A stretch of DNA of 38,998 nucleotides, from contig CAYJPA010000055.1 in NCBI GenBank assembly GCA_964371945.1, forward strand, positions 1-38,998. The letters are read 5' to 3'. A program made the translations under genes and the position numbers. The notes below the pieces were generated by a model. That model had not been told where the DNA came from. It worked only from the letters and a program-made list of their open reading frames with translations, and did not search any database. Origin of the DNA: CAYJPA01 sp964371945 (GTDB taxonomy: Bacteria; Chloroflexota; Chloroflexia; Thermomicrobiales; UBA6265). Shown here piece after piece: positions 14,741 through 21,680 of the stretch (position 1 is the first letter of the stretch; every line of letters starts with the position of its first letter).

Positions 14741-15910
14741 ATGGCTCCATTACCAAGTGACGCTCCATTGGGGATATACATCCACATTCCGTTTTGCGCG
14801 CACATCTGCCCCTACTGCGATTTCAACACGTACAGCGGGCAGGAGGCGCTGATTCCCCGGTACGTGGCGGCGCTCGAACGTGATCTGAGCGCCCGGTCAG
14901 TGGATTTTAGGGGCCGCGAGGTCTCGTCGATCTTCCTCGGCGGCGGCACGCCCTCGTTGTTGACTGTCCAACAGATCGCTGGTCTGCTCTCGACTGTTCA
15001 CGGAGCGTACAACATTCAGACTGACGCTGAGATCTCGCTGGAAGCGAATCCGAACAGCGTCGACGAGGCGTACTTATCGGGATTGCGAGAAGCAGGGATC
15101 AATCGACTCAGCCTGGGAATTCAAACCACGAATCGAAAGGGATTGCGGCTGCTGGGGCGCCAGCACGAGGCGCACGAGGCGGAGACCGTGTTTCTAGCTG
15201 CTCGGCGGGCCGGATTCGAGAACATCAGTCTCGATCTCATCTTCGGCTGGCCCGGACAATCAAGCGAGCAGTGGGAAGTTGATCTCTCATGGGTCCTGCA
15301 ATGGGGTGGAAGAGGGCCGGACCACCTTTCGCTCTACAGTCTCATCGTCGAGCCCGGCACGCCGATGGCGGACGCGGTCGAGCGGGGCATCTTGACCGTG
15401 CTGGACGATGACGCGACCGCGGATCTCTACGAGATCGCGATGTCGAATCTTGCCGGCGCTGGGTACACGCACTACGAGGTCGCGAACTGGGCGCGCCCGG
15501 CGGATCGGATGTCACGCCACAACGCCATCTACTGGCGCAACGGCGACTACCTGGGAATTGGGGCGGGAGCGCACGAAACCGTCGCGGGACGCCGCACCTT
15601 GAGCCACCTTCTACCCCGAACCTACATCGAAGCGGTCGAATCTGGTCGAACGCCGCTGTCGAACGTCGAAAACCTCGAACCGCGCGTGCGAATCGGCGAA
15701 ACGATGATGCTTGGGCTTCGCCTCCTGACTGAAGGCGTGTCAGACGCGGAGTTCGCGGCGCGTCATGGTGTTGAGCTCGAGGAGATGTTTGGAGACACAA
15801 TCCGCGAGTTGGCCGGTCTCGGATTGATCGACCTCGGGCTGGACCGAGCTCTCCTCACACATCGAGGTTTGATGCTCGCGAACGATGTTTGCGCGCGATT
15901 CCTGGCCTGA
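14741..15910 (+). CDS. hemW: Radical SAM protein HemW (coproporphyrinogen III oxidase-like haem chaperone)
   Basis: A 389-residue radical SAM protein with the CxxxCxxC cluster motif (C19, C23, C26 in CAHICPYC). It also has LGGGTPSLL, SLEANPNS and, in the C-terminal part, HNAIYWRNGDYLGIGAGAH, which is characteristic of HemW rather than true HemN. HemW inserts haem into respiratory proteins and was often mis-annotated as an oxygen-independent coproporphyrinogen oxidase. HemN's N-terminal extension is absent. AGGAA lies nine bases before the ATG, within the end of the DUF4129 gene, so it is part of the MoxR operon. Confidence 0.92.
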   Translation: MAPLPSDAPLGIYIHIPFCAHICPYCDFNTYSGQEALIPRYVAALERDLSARSVDFRGREVSSIFLGGGTPSLLTVQQIAGLLSTVHGAYNIQTDAEISLEANPNSVDEAYLSGLREAGINRLSLGIQTTNRKGLRLLGRQHEAHEAETVFLAARRAGFENISLDLIFGWPGQSSEQWEVDLSWVLQWGGRGPDHLSLYSLIVEPGTPMADAVERGILTVLDDDATADLYEIAMSNLAGAGYTHYEVANWARPADRMSRHNAIYWRNGDYLGIGAGAHETVAGRRTLSHLLPRTYIEAVESGRTPLSNVENLEPRVRIGETMMLGLRLLTEGVSDAEFAARHGVELEEMFGDTIRELAGLGLIDLGLDRALLTHRGLMLANDVCARFLA

Positions 15911-15969
15911 TGCCGCGATCGGTCCTTGGTCGAATGCCGCTAATGAAGAGGATGTGCGTAACATAAGCA

Positions 15970-15997
15970 AAGGGCGGACCAAAATCGGCCCGCCCTT
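15970..15997. terminator. Bidirectional terminator between hemW and the ABC permease
   Basis: AAGGGCGG and CCGCCCTT form an 8-bp stem that extends inward with GG/CC pairs. On the minus strand the inner mismatch becomes a G-U pair and is followed by TTTGCTTATGTT, while the plus strand is followed by TTGTTG. It lies 59 bases past hemW and 24 bases past the permease stop, so it probably serves both convergent genes. Confidence 0.65.
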
Positions 15998-16021
15998 GTT
16001 GCATGTTCTAAACGTTGTCTG

Positions 16022-19006
16022 TTACTCGTATCGCAGTGCTTCTGCTGGGCTGATTCGGGCCGCCTGGCGGCTGGGAACCCAGGTCATCAGCAATGAGACT
16101 GTAATCGTCGCGATCAGGATCACCGAGATCAAAACGTAAGGCACGGTAAACACAGCGTCCGCCGCCGCCGAATCGCTTGTGAAGAGATTGCGGGCGAGCA
16201 GCACACCGAGGATCGTTCCCGACAAACTTCCCAATCCCACCACGAACGCGGTTTCGATCATGAAAGAAAGGGCGACCATACCCTGCTGATACCCGATCGC
16301 GCGCAGCACGCCGATCTGCTGGCGCCGCTCCACCACCGATCGGAACGCGATCACGCCGATCGCCGCGATTCCCACGAAGAGCCCCAGGCCCATAAAGCCT
16401 TGGATGATGTAGAGGAAACCGGTCGACTGCCGCTGGCTATCTTCGAGCGCATCCTCGATCGAGGTTGCCTGAACACCGTTCTGGAGCAGGACTCGTTCGA
16501 CATCTTTTGCAACCTGATCGGATCTGTCCGGGTCGCCTAAACTGATGTAGTAGGTGACGTTCATGTCCGTTTCCGGCATCAGCACCCGCATTGTCGCGTC
16601 GCTCGTGAAGAGCCCATACATAATGCTGATCTTGCTGTCGAGGACGCCGATGATTTTGACCGTTTCGGTTTTGCCCGTGGTCGGATTTGCGATTTCGACG
16701 TTCACAGGCTGGAAGGTCTTGTCGCCGCTGGACACCCCTGTCAGTTCGAAGGCGTTCTCACTTCCGCCGAAGTCTCCGGAGCTCTCCACCATGGTGGAGT
16801 CGATGTACGCAACATTCGGTTCCGTGCGCAAGGCGTTCACGATCGCCTCGTCTGACTCATAACCGATTGCCCGCTGTCCGAACTTGAGTTTGGCGGATTC
16901 GAGAAAACCGGCGTCTTGCCCATAAGCGTTGACGGTTTTCCATTCGTTCGTTCCAGCGATTCTGGCATCGGCCGACCCACCGCTCGGGCTAGAGAGCCGT
17001 CCGACCCCCTGGAAATCGCCGGTATCGACGCCCTTGGCCGTCAACGTCCCCTGGAAATCGTCGATTGGGTTTCCCGCTGGGGCATCCGCGGCAACCTGCC
17101 AACCGGCGTTTGCATCGTCGCCGAGGAAGAGATTCACGTAGTTCTGATTCATCGTCGCGATCATCACGAGTGAGAAGATGATCAGGCTGAACATCGCGAT
17201 CGTGAGGCCCGTGCGGCCACGGCTGGCGCCGGGATAAGCGACCGCCGTGCGGATGGCCGGCAACTTCGAGCGGAAGACGCCGCCGAGCGCGGTGATGCCC
17301 TTGAGCAGGATATCGGTGTTCTGAAGGATGAGAATCGTCGCCCCGATCACCATGAAGATGCCCGAGAGGAAGAACATCTCGATATCGCCGTCGTAGCTGC
17401 CGAAGATCCGCTCGAACTGATCCTCAGGCAGCAGCCAGAAGACGATTAGGTAGAGACCGATCAGGGAGTAGATCGGGCGGCTCGGTACCCGGACAAATCG
17501 GAGGATCATCGCGATGCCGAACGGCGTCAGGCTCATGCCGGAGTAGAACAGAAAGGCACTGTCACCGGCGGAGAGAGCCAGCAGTCCACCAACCGCGATC
17601 AGAATCCCGCCGTAGAGAAGGGATCGCTTTTTGCGGTGCGAATCCGCGGCGTCGGGGAGATCGCGGATCGCGGCCACCACGTTGAGACGGCTGATCTTCC
17701 ACGAGCTTCCGACCACTGCCAGGAAGGTGATGACCACGCCCAGGCAATAGGCGACGACGAGGCTGCGCAGCGTGACGTGTGGGGTAATGTTGAGGAAATC
17801 ACCGAAGAGAAAGCCCATCGACCAACCGATGCCGATCGCCGCGAGCACTCCGAGCGCCGACCCGATGAATCCCGCGATGACGGCGTAGCCCGCGCCTTCG
17901 CTGATGAATTGATGGATGAGCTGACGGCGATGGGTGCCGACCGCTCGCGACATCCCCATCTCCGCCCGGCGCTCGGCAGCGAGCATCGTGAAAATGAGCA
18001 CGATCAAGAGCACACCGGCCGCGATCGAGAAGAGTCCAAGCACCAGGAAGATCGCGGTGAAGATCTGGCCAAAGGTGCGGCCGAGATCGACCCATTCCTT
18101 TTTGATGGCCGTCACGCCCAGACCGGTACCCGTGAGCTTCGGCTCGAGCTGATCGACCACAGCATCGGAGTAGTCGAGGCTGTCACGCACACTGCCCGTG
18201 TTCGAGATCAGGATACTGGTGATGCCGTTGGGCTTGTTGAGCAGTGTCTGAGCGCGATCAAGCGGCATGACCATGCCGTTTGCCTCGAGTCCGCTATCGA
18301 AATCGCGCTCGCCGCCGCTCAAGTAAGAATCATTCGCGATCGCGGCGACCGAAAGCTGATGGGGTTGGTTGTCGACGTAGACCGTGAGAAGGTCGCCTAC
18401 TTCCGCATTAAGCGATTCGGCAGTGTGCTTGCCGAGGACGATCGAATCGGCCGGAATGGTGCCGAGATCGATCGTCGAGCCATCCGTGGCCTTGAGCCCG
18501 CCAAATCCATCGAGCCGTGTTGGATCGAGTCCGACAAGCGTCGCGGTCGGTTCGGAGAGTTGTTTGGATTCATTCACGACCGGAATCTGCTGTCGCAGCT
18601 CGGGCATGACCCCGTCGACATTTGGATCGCCGGCAACCGCATTGTCCACCGTGGTCAGCGCCGATGCATCGATCAGGCTCCCACTGGCGCCGATATCGGC
18701 TTCGGTGGATTGACTCCCGATGACCTGCTCGTCGACATGACCATAGGTGTCGTAAACGTCGTTGGTCATCGAGTAGTCGATTGTGTCGCCGGTTCCGAGC
18801 GCCGCGGCCATGATCAACGTGCTGAGCATGAGACCAAGCACAATCAAGATTGTCTGAGCCTTGCGGCGCGGAATGTTTCGCATTCCCATTTTGAAGATGA
18901 CCGGACGGCGCATCGCGATCCAGGCCACGGTCAGGAGACAGAAGGCCAGTAATCCGAGCAGCACGATCATGATCGTGGTCATTGAGATCCCGAATAATTC
19001 GTTCAT
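16022..19006 (-). CDS. Large ABC transporter permease with two FtsX-like domains (MacB/LolC type)
   Basis: A 994-residue membrane protein. A first helix (about 8-30) precedes a second, MacB-style one starting at KAQTILIVLGLMLSTLIMAAALG (about 49). A large extracytoplasmic domain follows (about 70-310), then the first FtsX helices (LFSIAAGVLLIVLIFTML). Central helices come next, then a second external domain (about 640-860) and a C-terminal FtsX block (FVGIAAIGVIAFRSVVERRQQIGVLRAIG repeated in type). The tail is PSRQAARISPAEALRYE, a typical ending of this class. I chose ATG 19004-19006 because GGAG lies seven bases upstream; the ATG at 19012 overlaps that site. It works with the ATPase at 19090-19887, probably exporting lipoproteins, peptides or antibiotics, but the substrate is unknown. 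Confidence 0.9.
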   Translation of the reverse strand: MNELFGISMTTIMIVLLGLLAFCLLTVAWIAMRRPVIFKMGMRNIPRRKAQTILIVLGLMLSTLIMAAALGTGDTIDYSMTNDVYDTYGHVDEQVIGSQSTEADIGASGSLIDASALTTVDNAVAGDPNVDGVMPELRQQIPVVNESKQLSEPTATLVGLDPTRLDGFGGLKATDGSTIDLGTIPADSIVLGKHTAESLNAEVGDLLTVYVDNQPHQLSVAAIANDSYLSGGERDFDSGLEANGMVMPLDRAQTLLNKPNGITSILISNTGSVRDSLDYSDAVVDQLEPKLTGTGLGVTAIKKEWVDLGRTFGQIFTAIFLVLGLFSIAAGVLLIVLIFTMLAAERRAEMGMSRAVGTHRRQLIHQFISEGAGYAVIAGFIGSALGVLAAIGIGWSMGFLFGDFLNITPHVTLRSLVVAYCLGVVITFLAVVGSSWKISRLNVVAAIRDLPDAADSHRKKRSLLYGGILIAVGGLLALSAGDSAFLFYSGMSLTPFGIAMILRFVRVPSRPIYSLIGLYLIVFWLLPEDQFERIFGSYDGDIEMFFLSGIFMVIGATILILQNTDILLKGITALGGVFRSKLPAIRTAVAYPGASRGRTGLTIAMFSLIIFSLVMIATMNQNYVNLFLGDDANAGWQVAADAPAGNPIDDFQGTLTAKGVDTGDFQGVGRLSSPSGGSADARIAGTNEWKTVNAYGQDAGFLESAKLKFGQRAIGYESDEAIVNALRTEPNVAYIDSTMVESSGDFGGSENAFELTGVSSGDKTFQPVNVEIANPTTGKTETVKIIGVLDSKISIMYGLFTSDATMRVLMPETDMNVTYYISLGDPDRSDQVAKDVERVLLQNGVQATSIEDALEDSQRQSTGFLYIIQGFMGLGLFVGIAAIGVIAFRSVVERRQQIGVLRAIGYQQGMVALSFMIETAFVVGLGSLSGTILGVLLARNLFTSDSAAADAVFTVPYVLISVILIATITVSLLMTWVPSRQAARISPAEALRYE

Positions 19007-19053
19007 GAGCATTCTCCGAACAGTATGAGCAGCGTGACAAAGGCATGGAGAAT

Positions 19054-19074
19054 CCGCCGGTTGAGGGCCGGCGG
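19054..19074 (-). other. Hairpin between ABC ATPase and permease genes
   Basis: CCGCCGG, seven bases, then CCGGCGG form a perfect stem in the 83-base gap between the ATPase stop and the permease start. There is no T-tract. It may stabilise the upstream mRNA or attenuate permease expression. Confidence 0.35.
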
Positions 19075-19089
19075 ATCGGGATCAATCGA

Positions 19090-19887
19090 TTAGTGAGCGC
19101 CGACCAAAGCTGGCTCGCCGGATCTGACAAATCCTGAAGCATGGGCGAGACCCGGAATCGTTTCGCCGACGATCTCACCGTCGCGCATTCGCACGATCCG
19201 GTCGCAAAGGTCGCCGACGCCGGCGTCATGGGTCACCAGAACGAAGGTCAGTCCGTTATCCAGATTGAGCTGTCGCATCAAGCTCATGATCTCAGTCGCG
19301 GTTTTGGAGTCGAGCGCGCCAGTTGGTTCGTCGGCCCAGATGATGGCGGGATCGTTGACGAGTGCCCGCGCGATTGTCACGCGCTGGCGTTGGCCGCCGG
19401 AAAGCTCCGCCGGCCGGTGGGATGCCCATTGCGTCAATCCAACCGTCTCCAGCGCGTTCATCGCTTTTTCGCGTGCATGCTTGGGTTTGACGCCCGAAAC
19501 GAGCAATGGCAGCTCAATATTTTCGACCGAGCTGAGCACCGGTAGTAGGTTGTAGACCTGGAAAACAAAGCCCATCCGCATCGCCCGGTAATCGGTTCGC
19601 TTGCGATCGCTCAGGCCGGCAAGATCCTGACCCTCGAGCAGAATCTGCCCGTCGTCGATCGAATCCAGCCCGGATAGGCAGTTCAAGAGCGTTGTTTTGC
19701 CGCAGCCCGAAGGACCCATGACGCCGACCATCTCTCCGCGCTTGACGGCAAAGTCAACACCCTTGAGCGCCTGCAACTTAGCCGTGCCGGTGTCGTACGT
19801 CTTAACGACCTCGCGCGCGTTGATCATCAGATTCGCGGCCGCTGGATCCAGTCCAACTTCATTCTTGCGGCCACCGAAAATTCGCAT
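19090..19887 (-). CDS. ABC transporter ATP-binding protein (LolD/MacB type)
   Basis: A 265-residue ATPase with Walker A GPSGCGKTT, a Q-loop in FVFQVYNLLP, signature LSGGQRQR, Walker B IIWADEPTGALD and the switch His in VTHD. EPTGALDSKT and RRMGFVFQ-like spacing place it in the MacB/LolD exporter class. I chose ATG 19885-19887 because AGGAGG stands six bases upstream; the frame is open to 19944. A short non-conserved N-terminal stretch precedes the ABC domain at about residue 20. The permease gene follows 83 bases downstream on the same strand. Confidence 0.92.
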   Translation of the reverse strand: MRIFGGRKNEVGLDPAAANLMINAREVVKTYDTGTAKLQALKGVDFAVKRGEMVGVMGPSGCGKTTLLNCLSGLDSIDDGQILLEGQDLAGLSDRKRTDYRAMRMGFVFQVYNLLPVLSSVENIELPLLVSGVKPKHAREKAMNALETVGLTQWASHRPAELSGGQRQRVTIARALVNDPAIIWADEPTGALDSKTATEIMSLMRQLNLDNGLTFVLVTHDAGVGDLCDRIVRMRDGEIVGETIPGLAHASGFVRSGEPALVGAH

Positions 19888-19978
19888 TTCATTCCTCCTA
19901 TAGCGTTGATTGGTTTTCGCAGCGTTTTGCTTCGTTGATTCCACTCTACCGGTTCGATGTGTAGGAGATTTGAAGAGA

Positions 19979-19996
19979 GTGTCACGAAACTGTCAC
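19979..19996 (+). promoter_or_regulatory. PHO-box-like direct repeat (TGTCAC x2, 11-bp period) between ABC exporter and amidase
   Basis: GTGTCACGAAACTGTCAC agrees with the enterobacterial PHO box CTGTCATAAAACTGTCAC in 15 of 18 bases, with two TGTCAC units 11 bp apart. For the minus-strand ABC genes it would sit just upstream of the -35 area of a weak candidate promoter (TAGAGT at 19943-19948). For the plus-strand amidase it lies about 190 bases from the start. Direct repeats with this period suit OmpR/PhoB-family response regulators; which gene it serves is not clear. Confidence 0.4.
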
Positions 19997-20184
19997 AGGT
20001 CCACGCTCCGAAAGGATTGGCCCGGTTGGGTAGGGTCCAACCAGATCGACCGTACATTTTCGTTCACCATGAGCTTGGCTTCAACTTTTTTGGCGAAAAC
20101 GGCATTGTTTCATGCGCCGCTCGGATGTGGATAATCAACGGCGAATCAACTCGGTTTGATGTGGTCGAAATGTGAGGGGACAAC

Positions 20185-21603
20185 GTGACGGCTCCAGAGC
20201 TCTGTTTTCTCGACGCACGCGAGCTTGCGGGCCGGATCCGCAATCGCGATCTCACCGCGCGCGAGGTGATGGAAGCGCATCTCGCTCAAATCGCCCGTAT
20301 CAATCCGGTGGTCAACGCGATCGTCTCGAAGCTCGAGGACGATGTCTGCCTGGCGCTCGCGGATGAAGCCGACCGTGTGCAGGCCGCTGGCGCGGAATTG
20401 GGTCCATTGCACGGCCTGCCTATCGCGTTCAAGGATCTCGAAGACGCGGTCGGATTTCCGAACACGATGGGGTCTCCGCTCCATGTCAATAACTATCCGG
20501 CTCAGGATTCATTGCTGGTCGAGCGGTTACGAAAGGGCGGGGCTCTGCCGATCGGCAAGACGAACGTGCCGGAGCTCGGGTTGGGCTCCCATACCTTCAA
20601 TACCGTTTTCGGCGCTACCTTGAACCCGTACGACACGACCAAGACCTGCGGCGGGAGCAGCGGCGGCGCCGGAGTTTCGCTCGCGACCGGGATGTTACCG
20701 ATTGCAGACGGCAGCGACATGGGCGGTTCGTTGCGCAATCCCGGTAACTTCAATAACGTGGTCGGTTTCCGTCCTTCGCCGGGTCTGGTCCCGACCTGGC
20801 CGGCCGACTTGCCTTGGATTCAGATGAGTGTGAAGGGACCACTCGCCCGATCCGTGTCAGATGTGGCGCTGATGCTGACCGCGGTCGCTGGACCTGATCC
20901 CAGAGCTCCGCTTTCGCTTGAAGTCGACCCGGAGAGCTTTGCGAAGCCGCTCGACCGCGATTTTCGGGGAGTGAAGGTCGCCTGGTGCCCCGATCTGGGC
21001 GGATTGCCGCTCGATTCCAGGGTCCGAACGGCCCTGGAAAGCCAGCGTCAGGTCTTCATGGACCTTGGATGCACTGTGGAAGAGGCATCGCCTGATTTCA
21101 CGGGCGCCGAGGAGGTCTTCCAGACCCTGCGCGCATTCCTTTTGGCCACCAGCAACGCCGGCACGTTCGAGGCCGACAAACCCAAAATGAAGCCGGAAGC
21201 CGTCTGGAATATCGAAAAAGGACTAGCGCTCTCAGGCGTCGATGCCGGCAAAGCGCTGATCGCGCTCACGGCGGTGGTCGATCGCGTTCGTGAATTCATG
21301 AACACCTACGAGTACGTCCTCTGTGCGGTGAACCAAGTGCCGCCATTTGACGTAAACACCCGGTATCCGGAGACAGTCGACGGCGTTGAGATGCCGACCT
21401 ACATCTCCTGGATGAAATCGGCCTATTTCATTACGGTCAGCCGCGTGCCGGCGATCTCTGTTCCGTGCGCGTTCACCCCCGAAGGACTGCCGGTTGGCAT
21501 TCAGATCGCGGGGCGGCAACGGTCCGACTTTTCGGTGCTGCAACTGGCCCACGCCTTCGAACAGGCAACGCAAACCGCCAAACGCCGTCCGCCAATCGTC
21601 TGA
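20185..21603 (+). CDS. Amidase of the amidase-signature family
   Basis: A 472-residue enzyme hydrolysing amides to acids and ammonia. It has the Ser-cisSer-Lys triad: Lys83 in LPIAFKDLED, the cis-Ser within CGGSSGG (158-159) and the nucleophile Ser182 in GSDMGGSLRNP. Length is normal for the family. It starts at GTG 20185-20187 with GAGGGGA about six bases upstream. It is not GatA, because no gatB/gatC lie nearby and the signature region is less conserved than in GatA. No signal peptide is seen, so it is cytosolic. The substrate cannot be inferred. It stands alone and converges with mutS. Confidence 0.88.
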   Translation: MTAPELCFLDARELAGRIRNRDLTAREVMEAHLAQIARINPVVNAIVSKLEDDVCLALADEADRVQAAGAELGPLHGLPIAFKDLEDAVGFPNTMGSPLHVNNYPAQDSLLVERLRKGGALPIGKTNVPELGLGSHTFNTVFGATLNPYDTTKTCGGSSGGAGVSLATGMLPIADGSDMGGSLRNPGNFNNVVGFRPSPGLVPTWPADLPWIQMSVKGPLARSVSDVALMLTAVAGPDPRAPLSLEVDPESFAKPLDRDFRGVKVAWCPDLGGLPLDSRVRTALESQRQVFMDLGCTVEEASPDFTGAEEVFQTLRAFLLATSNAGTFEADKPKMKPEAVWNIEKGLALSGVDAGKALIALTAVVDRVREFMNTYEYVLCAVNQVPPFDVNTRYPETVDGVEMPTYISWMKSAYFITVSRVPAISVPCAFTPEGLPVGIQIAGRQRSDFSVLQLAHAFEQATQTAKRRPPIV

Positions 21604-21618
21604 CGAGCGCGAGCGTAC

Positions 21619-21671
21619 GGGCGCAATACATTGCGCGCCTACATATCGACAACTTGCAATTTGTTGCGCCC
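21619..21671. repeat. Nested GGGCGCAA / TTGCGCCC inverted repeats between amidase and mutS
   Basis: GCGCAAT-AC-ATTGCGC (21621-21636) is a perfect palindrome. The outer GGGCGCAA (21619-21626) can alternatively pair with TTGCGCCC (21664-21671). The two folds are mutually exclusive. They fill the 77-base gap between convergent genes and may act as a bidirectional terminator, although no T-run is present. Confidence 0.4.
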
Positions 21672-21680
21672 GCGACAGGT

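Noticed and set aside
17636..18952. A 438-codon plus-strand ORF rich in Asp, His and Arg
   Set aside because: It is antisense to the FtsX-like permease; its composition reflects the reverse complement of hydrophobic codons.
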